A stretch of 64,000 nucleotides of DNA from an uncultured Poribacteria bacterium (GCA_951813545.1 OX638352.1:2558835-2622834), one strand, 5' to 3'; positions 1-9,187 are shown, counted from the first letter of the stretch. The notes: a model not told the origin generated them from the sequence alone. Numbers and translations are program-made.

Positions 1-49
1 GATTGAAATCTAAGCCGTTGTCAAAGTGAAATTTCCGCATAAGATAGAC

Positions 50-1357
50 TCATTGCGTTGTTAGCGACCCTTTCTTCAAACGCTCTAAGTTGTGCAATGC
101 CTCCCAAGCCTCCCGATCATCAGGTTCAATTTCAGTGATATATCGATAGGTATCTATCGCCTTTTGGAGATGTCCCTGTTGGGTGTAAATTTCGGCGAGT
201 CCGTGGTAGGCTAATGTCAGTTGTGGCATCTTTTCTATCGCCGTTTGCAGATGTGATTCTGCCTTATCAAACGCCTTTAGCACCGTATAGAGCCACCCCA
301 ACCGGACGTGTGCTTCTACAACATTCGGGTCTAATTCGAGGACTTTTTGGAGGAGCGGAATCGCGCGCTGGGGCATGTTGAGGTTCATATAGAGTCGCGC
401 CAGCTTGTCGTATCCGACTGTAAGGTTCGGATGCAATCGAATCAGTGCTTGATAGGTCGCAGCAGCTGCGGAAATATGTTTGTGCTCCAGATGGACTTCC
501 GCTAATTTCAACCGAAGCATTGTGTTCATTGGGTCCTCTGCCAAAGCACCTTCAATCGCGTATGTCCGGTCATAATAAGTCTTCATTCGCTGGAACAACT
601 TAAGTTGTTCCGTTGCCGCCTCGGTATCACCAAGGAGTCGGTAAGCCTTGGCAAGGTTATAGTAAGCGCTCTGGACATAAGGCTTTTTCTCAATCGCTTT
701 CTGATAATATTCCACCGCTTGCTGCGGTTTCTGCTGCATGAGGGCAATCAAACCAAGCCATTCGTAAACTTCGGCGAAATCGGGGTTACGGGCAAGGGTA
801 CGTTTGAAGGAGGCGAGGGCAGCGTCAAATTTCGCTTGGTGTGTGTAGATATAACCGAGTCGATAGTGTGTATCCGCATCTGTCGGACGTCTCTGAATGG
901 CTTCCTTGGCGTGCTGTTCTGCGATGTCCAATTTGCTCTGCTTGCAATAGATTTCCGAGAGAGCGAGGTGGGTTAACCCGTGAATCCTTTCCCTTATAGA
1001 TACATTTTCTGGGTTGGCAATTGTGGTGCTTGGCGGCGGGTTTTGGTCTGCAAGCTGCTCCAAAATAGTGTTAAACGTCTGAATCCCTAATTCCAATTCA
1101 TCTTGCAATTTATATACATTCGCCAGTTGAAAAAGTGCGTCTACATTTGCTGGCTGATGCGATAGAATTGATTTAAAGACATCGACTGCCTGTGGGTAAA
1201 GTCGAAGTTTGACGTATTCCACGCCCTGCTGAAGTGTCGGTGTCGTCTCGGTTCTGCTAACAGATGGAATGAACCATAAGAGGATAGCAGTGAGGATTAA
1301 AATTCGGTAAACGTGCTTTCCAAGCGTCCAGCGGTGGTGCTCATAACCTGCGTCCAT
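50..1357 (-). CDS. TPR-repeat protein with N-terminal signal/anchor
   Basis: 435 aa. A hydrophobic segment at about residues 16-32 precedes repeated 34-residue helical units of the TPR type (for example units carrying A-xx-HYRLGYIYTHQ and SAYYNLAKAYR), running almost to the C-terminus. TPR arrays are protein-protein scaffolds; the hydrophobic N-terminus suggests periplasmic location or membrane anchoring. No catalytic domain is visible. It lies 20 bp downstream of the AhpD-like gene on the same strand and is probably co-transcribed with it. The ATG start is preceded by a weak purine stretch (GGGAAAA). The specific role is unknown; the family assignment is firm. Confidence 0.85.
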   Translation of the reverse strand: MDAGYEHHRWTLGKHVYRILILTAILLWFIPSVSRTETTPTLQQGVEYVKLRLYPQAVDVFKSILSHQPANVDALFQLANVYKLQDELELGIQTFNTILEQLADQNPPPSTTIANPENVSIRERIHGLTHLALSEIYCKQSKLDIAEQHAKEAIQRRPTDADTHYRLGYIYTHQAKFDAALASFKRTLARNPDFAEVYEWLGLIALMQQKPQQAVEYYQKAIEKKPYVQSAYYNLAKAYRLLGDTEAATEQLKLFQRMKTYYDRTYAIEGALAEDPMNTMLRLKLAEVHLEHKHISAAAATYQALIRLHPNLTVGYDKLARLYMNLNMPQRAIPLLQKVLELDPNVVEAHVRLGWLYTVLKAFDKAESHLQTAIEKMPQLTLAYHGLAEIYTQQGHLQKAIDTYRYITEIEPDDREAWEALHNLERLKKGSLTTQ

Positions 1358-1377
1358 ACTGATTTTCCCAATCAGAC

Positions 1378-1698
1378 TTACGATTGTTTATCCACGACAT
1401 CTTGAATCCAAGACAATGCCGCCATACTGGAAGACCAGCCGATGGAGGTCACCGCGAGCAGGGCTACCTGTTGTAACTCCTCTCGCGTAATACCTTCGCG
1501 TAGGGCACGCCGCACATGTGAGTGGACTGCCCCCTCAGACTTCGCACCGATAGCCAATGCGAGTTTGAGAAGTCTCACAGTTTTCGGTTCAAGAGGACCC
1601 GAAGTGCCACACGCCTCGCCTAACGCCTGGTACGCTTTCCAGACTTCGGGATATTCTTCAATGACATCCTGAAGAAAATCGGGTAATTTATCTTTCAT
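1378..1698 (-). CDS. carboxymuconolactone decarboxylase / AhpD-like protein, active-site cysteines absent
   Basis: 106 aa, the usual length for a single CMD domain. The block around residues 50-90 (LALAIGAKSEGAVHSHVRRAL, then EGITREEL) matches the AhpD-like core, where family members often carry E-x-C-x-x-C-x3-H. Here the segment reads SEGAVHSH: both cysteines are replaced although the histidine region remains, so peroxidase chemistry through a CxxC disulfide is unlikely. It could be a decarboxylase-type or non-catalytic member. A Shine-Dalgarno site (GGAGAG) precedes the ATG. It lies between tatA and the TPR gene on the same strand. Confidence 0.8.
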   Translation of the reverse strand: MKDKLPDFLQDVIEEYPEVWKAYQALGEACGTSGPLEPKTVRLLKLALAIGAKSEGAVHSHVRRALREGITREELQQVALLAVTSIGWSSSMAALSWIQDVVDKQS

Positions 1699-1781
1699 TA
1701 AAAATCTCTCCTTTTCCCTATTACAACCAATTTCCGAATCGTTCCACTTGCGAGTTCACGGAACGTTGTACAAGGGTCCAA

Positions 1782-1991
1782 TTACCCGGTTTTTTCGTCT
1801 TGGCGTGTCTCTTTCTCTTGCTGTGCTGTGGTTTCGGTTTCATCTCCCTGTTCTTCATTGAGCCCGGATTTAAAGTTCGTGACGCTTTTGCCGAGTCCAC
1901 GTGCCAATTCAGGCAGACGTTTCCCACCAAATATCAGTAACACAACAACCAATATAATTACTAATTCCAATGGACCTGGGACGAAAGACAT
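1782..1991 (-). CDS. tatA: Sec-independent protein translocase subunit TatA/TatE
   Basis: 69 aa. The N-terminal membrane helix (about residues 7-22, LELVIILVVVLLIF) is followed by the diagnostic FGGKRLPELARGLGKSV, the FG hinge and start of the amphipathic helix, and then a polar acidic/glutamine tail. This is the standard architecture of TatA, which forms the pore-like complex for exporting folded proteins. GGAGG lies 8-9 nt upstream of the ATG. No tatB or tatC is visible in the window. Confidence 0.92.
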   Translation of the reverse strand: MSFVPGPLELVIILVVVLLIFGGKRLPELARGLGKSVTNFKSGLNEEQGDETETTAQQEKETRQDEKTG

Positions 1992-2900
1992 ATCTATGCC
2001 TCCATGTTTAACATAATTTGTGCACTGCGAGAATACACGATAGATATTAACGTATATATTACCACATCAAGAAAAATATATCATATAAAATTACTAAAGT
2101 TTGGACAATTTTAAAAATGGGCAAAGGTGTCCGCTGAGATACTATCTTCCGTAGCAGAGACTGTCAGTCTGCCCCTCCATCCCCTAAATGGAGGGGTTCA
2201 GGGGTTGGGTATCGGAATCGCAGAGGCATAGGGGCAATCTAAAAAAAAAACGGCACCCTTGGTCTCCAAACCGCACCCGAACTTAGCCAAAAACTTTGTA
2301 ACTTCAGTGCGCTCTTTAGTCCCGTAGAGGTGGTATTTGTGTAGAAAAACGTTGTCTTCCACCCCAAGCCCCGTAGGGGCGGCATCTGTGTAGACTTTCG
2401 TTTTCTTCGTTTATTGCTTTACCTTTCCACGCAAATAGGGGTGATCTCTGAGTCCCAACTCTCCACTAAAACGGTCAAAACACCGAAAGCTAATACCATA
2501 TCTATACACATTGTGGTAGTTAACACACAGTATATCTATAATTCACATCTTCGTCTTATGTGTCTTTCAAAGTTGCTAACGCCTTCGACTTCTATCACCT
2601 TCACGAACGCAATTACCTCTCGCATTCACCACAGAAATTTGACCACTATGAAATTTCAAAATCGCTTCTCAGCTCTTTGTCTGCTTAGGTTTTCGGTCAA
2701 TTTTGAGAGACTCAAAAATTCTGTTGTTTTCTGTGGTGCTGATTTTTTGTTGTTTTTTCACCACGCGAATCAAACGTTTTCGTTGTTGTGTAAGAAACGT
2801 CCTAAATCTTCCTTATCAGGGGCTGACTGCTAAGAACTACCTATTATGGAAACCATCCAAATAGAAATGGTATAAATACCCGTACGGCATTCAAAAATGT
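1992..2900. other. long intergenic region with short repeats, no convincing gene
   Basis: About 1 kb of AT-rich DNA between tatA and the serA promoter. It contains a perfect 9-bp hairpin (2172-2196, CCCCTCCAT/ATGGAGGGG) and two copies of a CCCGTAGNGGNGGNATNTGTGTAGA repeat (2321-2345 and 2370-2394). A 139-codon open frame at 2414-2833 has low-complexity, serine/threonine-rich composition, no recognisable domain and no ribosome-binding site; I do not call it a gene. Confidence 0.6.
2321..2394 (+). repeat. two degenerate copies of a 25-nt GTAGGGGCGGCATCTGTG repeat
   Basis: Copies at 2321-2345 and 2370-2394 agree at about 21 of 25 positions. A third copy (GCCCGTAGGGGCGGCATCTG) lies at 37971-37990. 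All are intergenic, so this is a dispersed short repeat of the genome rather than part of a gene. Confidence 0.65.
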
Positions 2901-2902
2901 TA

Positions 2903-2931
2903 TTGACAAGGAGCTTGGAATGTACTATAAT
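2903..2931 (+). promoter_or_regulatory. sigma70-type promoter of serA
   Basis: TTGACA (2903-2908), 17-bp spacer, TATAAT (2926-2931): a consensus vegetative promoter. The predicted leader of about 60 nt includes a short inverted repeat (GTATC/GATAC) and GGAGG about 14 nt before the serA ATG. Confidence 0.85.
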
Positions 2932-3000
2932 TGTGGGGAACTCGCGAACAACGCGGGCAAGGTATCGTTTTGATACGATAACGGTGGAGGAATCTGGATT

Positions 3001-4587
3001 ATGAATAAGGTGCTGGTCAGCGACCAGTTGTCACAGCGAGGCTTAGATGTTTTGGAAGAAAGCGGAGATTTTGAGATAGATGTTATCCTTAATCTCTCCT
3101 ATGAAGAATTGCTGGACCGAATTGCTGACTACAATGCCCTACTTATCAGAAGCGCGACGAAGGTAACTGCGGAGGTTATTGACAACGCGAGACAGCTAAA
3201 AGTTATTGGGCGCGCCGGGGTTGGTGTGGATAACATTGATGTGCAAGCAGCAACGCGAAACGGCATCTTAGTCGTTAACACGCCAACAGGGAATACAATC
3301 GCGGCAGCAGAGCACACCGTCGCCATGCTGTTAGGACTGGCACGTAACATAGTTCCCGCTGGCATTTCGCTCAGAAACAGAACGTGGAAGCGCAATGACT
3401 TTATTGGGGTTGAGCTATACGGTAAGGTTTTCGGCACCATCGGACTCGGGCGGATTGGACGAGAGGTAGCGCAACGCACACAGGCTTTTGGGATGCAGGT
3501 GATCGCCTACGATCCGTACGTTTCAGCAAGTGCGGCAGAGAAAATCGGCATCCGGCTCGTTGACTGGGAGACACTCTTTCAGGAATCCGATTATATTTCC
3601 GTCCATACGCATCTCAACGCCGAAACATACCATAGTGTCGGTGAGATGGAGTTTGCCCTGATGAAACGGAGTTGCCGCCTGATTAACTGTGCTCGTGGCG
3701 GTATTATTGATGAAAACGCCCTCTATCACGCACTGAAAACCGGACAACTTGCCGGTGCTGCCTTGGATGTTTTTGAAAGCGAACCCGCGACAGATACACC
3801 ACTCTTGGATTTAGAGAATGTGCTGGCATTACCACACCTTGGGGCATCGACATCGGAAGCACAAGATCACGTTGCTATTGAAGTAGCGCAGCAGGCGATA
3901 AATGCGCTCCGCGGACAACCTGTCGCTAACGCCGTAAATCAACCCAAGATTGACCCAAGGACGCTTGATATTTTGGGTCCCTATCTGGAGCTTGCCGAAA
4001 AGATTGGTGGTTTTCACGCACAAATTGTCGAGGGACAAATCTCAGCGATCAAAATCCATTACAGCGGCACCCTCTTTCAGAAAGAGGATGTCACACCCAT
4101 TACTGTGGCTGCACAGAAGGGACTTCTAACACCCGTACTGACGGACGTTAACTACGTAAACGCGCCTTTTCTGATTAAGCAACGCGGGATTTCTGTCACA
4201 GAGACAAAGAGCGAGGCAGAAGCAGATTTTGCCAACTCTATTGAGATTACAATTACGACTGATAAGGGTGAAGCAGTGATCGAAGGCACGGCTTTCGGAC
4301 GCAAAGACATCCGTATTGTCCGCATTGATCAACTTCATATAAATGTGAGACCGACCGGTTACATCCTCCTCATCTATAACAGCGACCAACCGGGAATGAT
4401 AGGGATAATGGGGACAATTCTGGGAGAGCACGGTATTAACATCGCGGATATGACTGTCGGGCGTTCACGCTTATCGGAACTCGCTGTGACGCTTATCAAT
4501 GTGGATAGTCCGGTGCCTCGACACGTTCTGCAAACCATCGCGGAACAAAAGAAAATCGACTTTGTTAAGCAGGTCTTCCTTTCGTAG
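3001..4587 (+). CDS. serA: D-3-phosphoglycerate dehydrogenase (long form with ACT domain)
   Basis: 528 aa, the length of the long SerA form. Substrate-binding segments lie at the N-terminus (LLIRSATKVTAEVID; GRAGVGVDNID). The Rossmann nucleotide-binding motif is GTIGLGRIGREVA (about residues 146-158), and the catalytic Arg, Glu and His are in NCARGGIIDE and LPHLGAST. An intervening (ASB-like) domain follows, then a C-terminal ACT domain (about 450-528) of the kind that binds serine for feedback control. The enzyme oxidises 3-phosphoglycerate to phosphohydroxypyruvate, the first step of serine synthesis. It has its own consensus promoter and a GGAGG site. It is followed by a tandem repeat block. 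Confidence 0.96.
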   Translation: MNKVLVSDQLSQRGLDVLEESGDFEIDVILNLSYEELLDRIADYNALLIRSATKVTAEVIDNARQLKVIGRAGVGVDNIDVQAATRNGILVVNTPTGNTIAAAEHTVAMLLGLARNIVPAGISLRNRTWKRNDFIGVELYGKVFGTIGLGRIGREVAQRTQAFGMQVIAYDPYVSASAAEKIGIRLVDWETLFQESDYISVHTHLNAETYHSVGEMEFALMKRSCRLINCARGGIIDENALYHALKTGQLAGAALDVFESEPATDTPLLDLENVLALPHLGASTSEAQDHVAIEVAQQAINALRGQPVANAVNQPKIDPRTLDILGPYLELAEKIGGFHAQIVEGQISAIKIHYSGTLFQKEDVTPITVAAQKGLLTPVLTDVNYVNAPFLIKQRGISVTETKSEAEADFANSIEITITTDKGEAVIEGTAFGRKDIRIVRIDQLHINVRPTGYILLIYNSDQPGMIGIMGTILGEHGINIADMTVGRSRLSELAVTLINVDSPVPRHVLQTIAEQKKIDFVKQVFLS

Positions 4588-4643
4588 TAGAAGACGAGGC
4601 TTTTAATTTCTGGGACCCGGGCTGCGCTCCATTACGCGCAGAA

Positions 4644-5055
4644 AAGGAACAATTAAAACGCGATCCCCCAGGTATGTAGCCCGTAACGAAGTGGAGGGCG
4701 GTTTTACGGAGAGGCACTTCATCTATCAAACCCACTTGACCAAACCGCAAGGAATAATAATTAAGATTCCGAACCGTAAGGAACAATTAAAACGCGATCC
4801 CCCAGGTATGTAGCCCGTAACGAAGTGGAGGGCGGTTTTACGGAGAGGCACTTCATCTATCAAACCCACTTGACCGAACCGCAAGGAATAATTAAGATTC
4901 CGAACCGTAAGGAACAATTAAAACGCGATCCCCCAGGCATGTAGCCCGTAACGAAGTGGAGGGCGGTTTTACGGAGAGGCACTTCATCTATCAAACCCAC
5001 TTGACCGAACCGCAAGGAATAATTAAAATTTCGAACCGCAAGGAATAATTAAAAA
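4644..5055 (+). repeat. tandem array (three units plus partial) of the tRNA-like dispersed repeat
   Basis: Three near-identical units start at 4644, 4778 and 4909 (periods 134 and 131 bp; the difference is one extra TAA), with a partial fourth at 5039-5055. Each unit holds GTAGCCCGTAACGAAGTGGA followed by GGGCGG, a spacer, and ends CCGAACCGCAAGGAATAATT. GCCC/GGGC can pair as a D-arm-like hairpin. The last unit ends directly at the start codon of the next gene. A small hairpin (CTGCGC/GCGCAG, 4622-4641) just upstream may terminate serA. Single copies of the same family recur elsewhere in the window. Confidence 0.85.
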
Positions 5056-6468
5056 TTGGATGCCAAAGCGAAATGTCTATTTATTAATGACGAAATTCCA
5101 AAGGCGAAGTTATTTGAAGCGGAGAAGCGGGATGTTCATCCTGATTGCAATACTTCTTGGCGTATCTCACCAGAACCCTTCTGGATTTCAGAGACAGACC
5201 TGAGATGGTTTGAGGAACTCGGTACACATCTTCTAAATTTCTATCGCGCCTGTAATTTACTCTATTCCCAGAGCGCACGTGGCATTCAACCCGCATGGGT
5301 GGCTGAGTACTTAGAAATCGGTAAACCAGAAACCGTCATCCAATATGGACGGATGAACCGTTTTAAGAGCCAACTACCCGGTGTGCTACGTCCCGACATC
5401 CTCCCGACCGCTGATGGCATGGCGATTACCGAACTTGACTCAATTCCAGGATTTATCGGGGCAACAGGATGCTTAGCGAGACTCTATGCACAACTCGGCT
5501 ATGCGATCATCGGTGGTAGCGACGGAATGGTGAACGGCTACGCCGACATGATCCGAAATTTGGCAAAGAAGGACAATCCTACACTCGCAATCGTTGTTTC
5601 AGACGAATCGGAAGATTATCGTGCCGAGATGCTATGGCTTGCAGATGCGCTGTGTGAAGTCGGGGTGGAAACTCGCGCCGTCAAGCCGCATGAGGTAATT
5701 TTTACCGAAGACGGACTACTCGTCGAGACCGCAGAGGGTAAAATGGGGGTTGATGTCATATATCGTTTCTATGAATTGTTCGATCTACCCAATATCCCGA
5801 AAGCGGAGTTAATGTTCTATAGTGCGAAGAAACGTAACGTCGTGATGACACCGCCACCGAAATCCTATCTGGAAGAAAAATTATGCCTCGCCCTTTTCCA
5901 TCATCCAACGCTCCAACCCTTTTGGAAACGCCATCTTGGGAAAAAAACCTACCCGTTCCTACAACAAGCAATTCCAGAAACCTGGGTTATCGATGCACGT
6001 CCGCTACCACCGCATGCCGTGATTCCCAACTTGGAGGTAGATGGAAACGCTTTAACGGATTGGCGGCAGCTCAGTTCTGTGACACAGAAACAACGGGAGT
6101 TGGTTATCAAACCTTCGGGTTTTTCCGAACTCGCTTGGGGGAGCCGCGGCGTAGCGATCGGACACGATCTTCCTACGGAGGAGTGGGAAGCCGTCATCGA
6201 AAACAGTCTTGAGAATTTCGAGAAAAACCCGTACGTCCTACAGAAGTTCCACACTGCTGAACGGGTACGGATGCAATATTACGATTTTGATGCAAGCGAT
6301 GTTCAAGAGATGACGTGCCGTCCACTTCTCCGACCCTACTATTTTGTCGTCGGAAACACGGTCAAATTGGGCGGTATGCAAGCCGCAGTTTGTCCCGCCG
6401 ACAAGAAAATTTTACACGGCATGGTGGATTCTATTATCGTGCCGTGCGCACAGATGCAACGAAGATAA
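5056..6468 (+). CDS. circularly permuted ATP-grasp-like (glutathionylspermidine-synthase-type) protein
   Basis: 470 aa from a TTG start placed directly after the AAGGAATAATTAAAAA end of the upstream repeat, which supplies the Shine-Dalgarno-like AAGGA; I see no good ATG alternative. Motifs compatible with an ATP-grasp ligase are ITELDSIPGFIGATG (about 130-145), LVIKPSGFSELAWGSRG (about 350-367, like the lysine and glycine-rich loop), and YVLQKFHTAER (about 397-407). Family placement is by these motifs only; the product and substrate are unknown. It is followed 16 bp later by the PhyH gene, suggesting an operon and a joint metabolic role. Confidence 0.6.
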   Translation: MDAKAKCLFINDEIPKAKLFEAEKRDVHPDCNTSWRISPEPFWISETDLRWFEELGTHLLNFYRACNLLYSQSARGIQPAWVAEYLEIGKPETVIQYGRMNRFKSQLPGVLRPDILPTADGMAITELDSIPGFIGATGCLARLYAQLGYAIIGGSDGMVNGYADMIRNLAKKDNPTLAIVVSDESEDYRAEMLWLADALCEVGVETRAVKPHEVIFTEDGLLVETAEGKMGVDVIYRFYELFDLPNIPKAELMFYSAKKRNVVMTPPPKSYLEEKLCLALFHHPTLQPFWKRHLGKKTYPFLQQAIPETWVIDARPLPPHAVIPNLEVDGNALTDWRQLSSVTQKQRELVIKPSGFSELAWGSRGVAIGHDLPTEEWEAVIENSLENFEKNPYVLQKFHTAERVRMQYYDFDASDVQEMTCRPLLRPYYFVVGNTVKLGGMQAAVCPADKKILHGMVDSIIVPCAQMQRR

Positions 6469-6484
6469 GGAAGGTAGTTTGACA

Positions 6485-7315
6485 ATGCAGTTAAGTGAGA
6501 AGCAGCTCGCGGAATTCCGAAACAATGGATATCTTGCTATTGAAGGGTTTTTCAACCCTATTGAAGCGAAAGCCCTCCGGCTGGAATTAGAGCGGATTTA
6601 CGATACCGAACTCGAAAACGGAACCGGTATCAATTGTGCAGTGCAAGCGGATGGAACCAAGCGCGACAATGAAGGTGAACGGCAAAACCTTCAGGTAATT
6701 CCGCTCAATAACCGCAGCGACTTGCACAAAGCACTGCCCTTTCATCCGAAGGTTATCTCCGCCGTCCAACAACTCATCGGCGATGAATTTATGTTGGAGT
6801 TGGATCAGGCGTTCTGGAAACCGCCCAAAGTCGGTATCGGCACGAGTTGGCACCAAGATAACGCCTACTTCAAAATCGCAGATCCGTTGCGAGGGACTGC
6901 GATGTGGATCGCCATCCACGATGCAAACGTTGAGAATGGCTGCATGCACGTCATCCCGGGCAGCCACCGAGAAAGTTATGAACACTACAAAGACCCGCTG
7001 AGTGACCACCACATTCGGTGCGATCCGCCCGAAGAACGCGCTGTACCCATCGAATTGAAGGCGGGTGGAGTACTCTTCTTCTGCTACGGCGTAGCGCACT
7101 GCACCAGGTCGAACCTCTCCGATAAAGAACGTGCGGGCGTAGCACTTCATTTCCTCCACAACGATTTCGGCGGTAAGGAACTCTGGGAGCGGAACAACAC
7201 AGCCAAACCGATGCTCCGAGGTCCGCTTGCAACCGGCGGAGAAACCGAGTTTGGCGAGAAATTTGAAGGCAGATGGGAAGAGCTCATGAACAACGTGCTT
7301 GCATCCGATCTGTAG
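6485..7315 (+). CDS. phytanoyl-CoA dioxygenase (PhyH) family Fe(II)/2-oxoglutarate oxygenase
   Basis: 276 aa. The iron-binding facial triad is visible: HxD in SWHQDNAYF (about 120-128) and the distal His in GVAHCTRSN, with the following Arg expected to bind 2-oxoglutarate. MQLSEKQLAEFRNNGYLAIEGFF is typical of the PhyH N-terminus and fixes the start at the ATG at 6485, preceded by AAGGAAGG about 10 nt upstream. A longer open frame starting at 6344 overlaps the upstream gene and is not used. The enzyme should hydroxylate a small organic substrate; PhyH paralogues are too diverse to name it. The nearby ATP-grasp-like gene is probably in the same operon. Confidence 0.88.
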   Translation: MQLSEKQLAEFRNNGYLAIEGFFNPIEAKALRLELERIYDTELENGTGINCAVQADGTKRDNEGERQNLQVIPLNNRSDLHKALPFHPKVISAVQQLIGDEFMLELDQAFWKPPKVGIGTSWHQDNAYFKIADPLRGTAMWIAIHDANVENGCMHVIPGSHRESYEHYKDPLSDHHIRCDPPEERAVPIELKAGGVLFFCYGVAHCTRSNLSDKERAGVALHFLHNDFGGKELWERNNTAKPMLRGPLATGGETEFGEKFEGRWEELMNNVLASDL

Positions 7316-7344
7316 GGACGACCGCTGAATCATGCCTCTCTTTC

Positions 7345-7369
7345 TGTAGGAGTGATCTCCTGATCGCGA
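7345..7369 (+). repeat. short palindromic intergenic element (TGTAGGAG type)
   Basis: TGTAGGAG followed by a small dyad and ending CGCGA. It shares the TGTAGGAG start and CGA end with the elements at 37877 and 41269; the one inside the gene at 61111 is a close relative. It lies between phyH and a LamG gene. Confidence 0.6.
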
Positions 7370-7407
7370 CACAAAAACACGTTAAATCATTTAAGAGACT
7401 GAACAAA

Positions 7408-8223
7408 ATGAGGCAATCGTTTCTTTACGCTTCGCTCATCGCCCTGATATTTATTATAAGCGGATACGCAACCGCAAATGTTGATGAAGGACTCGTCCTT
7501 TACTTGACGTTCGACAACGTCAAGGGTAAGCGGATTCTTGATGAGTCCGGCAACGGTCTTGATGCCGAAGTTGTCAAAAACACCAAATTTGTCAAAGGCA
7601 GATATGGGAACGCCGTCCGCATCACGAATGAGACTGAAGATTGTGTGAATATTCTATCCGCGGATGCTCTGGAAATCAGTGAAGAGATCACGATGATGGC
7701 ATGGGTATATCACCATGATTGGACGCGGAGTTCTTCTCAATGGTTTGATAAAGGGACTTATAGCAAAGACTTCAATAAGGCATATGGCATGGCGGTCTTC
7801 AATAAAGAAGACGCTCATAGTTCGGAAATCGGGGTTATCTTAGGCGGCGAATTACAGCGGCGCTTCATAGTTCAGAATAACATGAGGAATAAAACGTGGC
7901 ATCATATTGTAGCAACCGGTAACGACACAAGCGTAAAAATCTATCTTGACGGAGAAATCGTTAACCCGCCTGGACTCCTCCCACCTGCATTTAGGCTGAA
8001 CTTTAATGGTATAAATGGAGAAGATTTGCGGATTGGATGTGCCAAAGGTAAACCTGAATACGCATTTGAAGATGGGACTATTGACGAAGTCGCTATATGG
8101 AATCGTGCGCTCAGTGAAACCGAAATCAGGACTGCTATGCGAGGCAATCTCCTCGCGGTTTCACTAAAAGATAAGATCGCTACGACGTGGGGGAATATTA
8201 AGCAAAAAGCGTTTCAACCATAG
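7408..8223 (+). CDS. secreted LamG/concanavalin A-like protein with C-terminal TTWG-type tail
   Basis: 271 aa from the ATG at 7408; the longer frame from 7273 runs through the upstream gene. A signal peptide (about 1-22, ending GYATA) is followed by a LamG-type jelly-roll domain: LYLTFDNVKGKRILDESGNG, WHHIVAT, KIYLDGE and DEVAIWNRALSE are standard landmarks. LamG domains bind sugars or proteins outside the cell. The C-terminus reads VSLKDKIATTWGNIKQKAFQP, a tail shared with six other exported proteins here. It is a paralogue of the next gene (tandem duplication). The Shine-Dalgarno site is weak (AAGAGA). Confidence 0.85.
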   Translation: MRQSFLYASLIALIFIISGYATANVDEGLVLYLTFDNVKGKRILDESGNGLDAEVVKNTKFVKGRYGNAVRITNETEDCVNILSADALEISEEITMMAWVYHHDWTRSSSQWFDKGTYSKDFNKAYGMAVFNKEDAHSSEIGVILGGELQRRFIVQNNMRNKTWHHIVATGNDTSVKIYLDGEIVNPPGLLPPAFRLNFNGINGEDLRIGCAKGKPEYAFEDGTIDEVAIWNRALSETEIRTAMRGNLLAVSLKDKIATTWGNIKQKAFQP

Positions 8224-8276
8224 CGGAAATGCTGATATAAAAATCATATCCATTCGCATAACGAGAGAAAAATATA

Positions 8277-8305
8277 TTGCACGCGACTCAGCTTTGTGAT
8301 ACAAT
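8277..8305 (+). promoter_or_regulatory. promoter of second LamG gene
   Basis: TTGCAC (8277-8282), 17-bp spacer, TACAAT (8300-8305), about 70 nt before the start at 8374. The two LamG paralogues are therefore probably transcribed separately. Confidence 0.6.
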
Positions 8306-8373
8306 CTAATTACTTTACGAATGAACAGACTTCTGTCTTCAATGTAAAAGGATCCCACAGGAGGGAAACCGAA

Positions 8374-9162
8374 ATGAAACAGCTATTTAGTTATGCTGTG
8401 CTTATCGCGCTGATATTCATCTCAGCAGGATACGCTACAGCAGATCTCGCGGAAGGACTCGTCGTTTACTTCACATTTGACAACGTTAAAGGCAAAACGA
8501 TTGTTGACGACTCCGGCAATGGGCTTGACGCGGACATCATCGCCAATACCGAAATTGTGGATGGCAAATATGGGAAAGCGATTCGCATTACAAAAGAAGG
8601 TCCGGATTGTGTGAATGTACCAGCCGCTGATGAACTGAAAATTGAGGGTGAAATCACCATGGCGGCTTGGATCAATCAGGATGCGTGGAACACTAATGCC
8701 CAATGGTTCGACAAAAACTGCCACAACGGGGGCGAGCATTCCTCCTATGGCATTGGTGCCTTCGGCGACGGTAAAAGTTTTAATATGTTCTTGGGGACCG
8801 GTAACAGTAGGCCTACCCTGAACAAGCCGCACGCGATGGATGCAAAAAAATGGCTTCACGTCGTTGGAACTTATGACGGCGCCACCATGAAAATCTACGT
8901 TGATGGTGAGGTTGCAGCTGAGCAAGACCAGAAGTTTGATTTCAAAGGGACCAATGACCAGGATTTGCGGATCGGATGCTCCAAAGACCGTCCGCAGTAC
9001 ACTTTCGAGAACGGTTCCATTGATGAAGCTGCAGTCTGGCGGCGGGCACTTAGCGAAGATGAAATCCAAGAAATAGCAAATGAAGGATTCCTTGCAGTTT
9101 CACCCCTTGATAAGACTGCAACAACTTGGGGCAGTCTTAAATCAAGAACCCTCTCGTACTAA
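8374..9162 (+). CDS. secreted LamG/concanavalin A-like protein with C-terminal TTWG-type tail
   Basis: 262 aa; the ATG at 8374 follows AGGAGGG. It has a signal peptide (ending GYATA), then a LamG domain with YFTFDNVKGKTIVDDSGNG, WLHVVGTYDG, KIYVDGEV and DEAAVWRRALSEDE. It is clearly paralogous to the gene at 7408. The last residues are VSPLDKTATTWGSLKSRTLSY, another copy of the shared tail. Expected location is outside the inner membrane. A rho-independent terminator follows. Confidence 0.87.
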   Translation: MKQLFSYAVLIALIFISAGYATADLAEGLVVYFTFDNVKGKTIVDDSGNGLDADIIANTEIVDGKYGKAIRITKEGPDCVNVPAADELKIEGEITMAAWINQDAWNTNAQWFDKNCHNGGEHSSYGIGAFGDGKSFNMFLGTGNSRPTLNKPHAMDAKKWLHVVGTYDGATMKIYVDGEVAAEQDQKFDFKGTNDQDLRIGCSKDRPQYTFENGSIDEAAVWRRALSEDEIQEIANEGFLAVSPLDKTATTWGSLKSRTLSY

Positions 9163-9187
9163 ATGTTGTCTCGCGCGAACATTAAAC

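Noticed and set aside
2414..2833. 139-codon open frame as a gene
   Set aside because: No ribosome-binding site, low-complexity composition, no domain, in a repeat-containing gap.
4644..5055. CRISPR array
   Set aside because: Units are 131-134 bp and contiguous, with no unique spacers; no cas genes nearby.
6587..7372. 261-codon minus-strand frame opposite the PhyH gene
   Set aside because: Shadow of the well-supported PhyH gene with clear motifs on the plus strand.
8422..9069. 215-codon minus-strand frame opposite a LamG gene
   Set aside because: Antisense shadow; no motif or ribosome-binding site, and the plus strand gene is certain.
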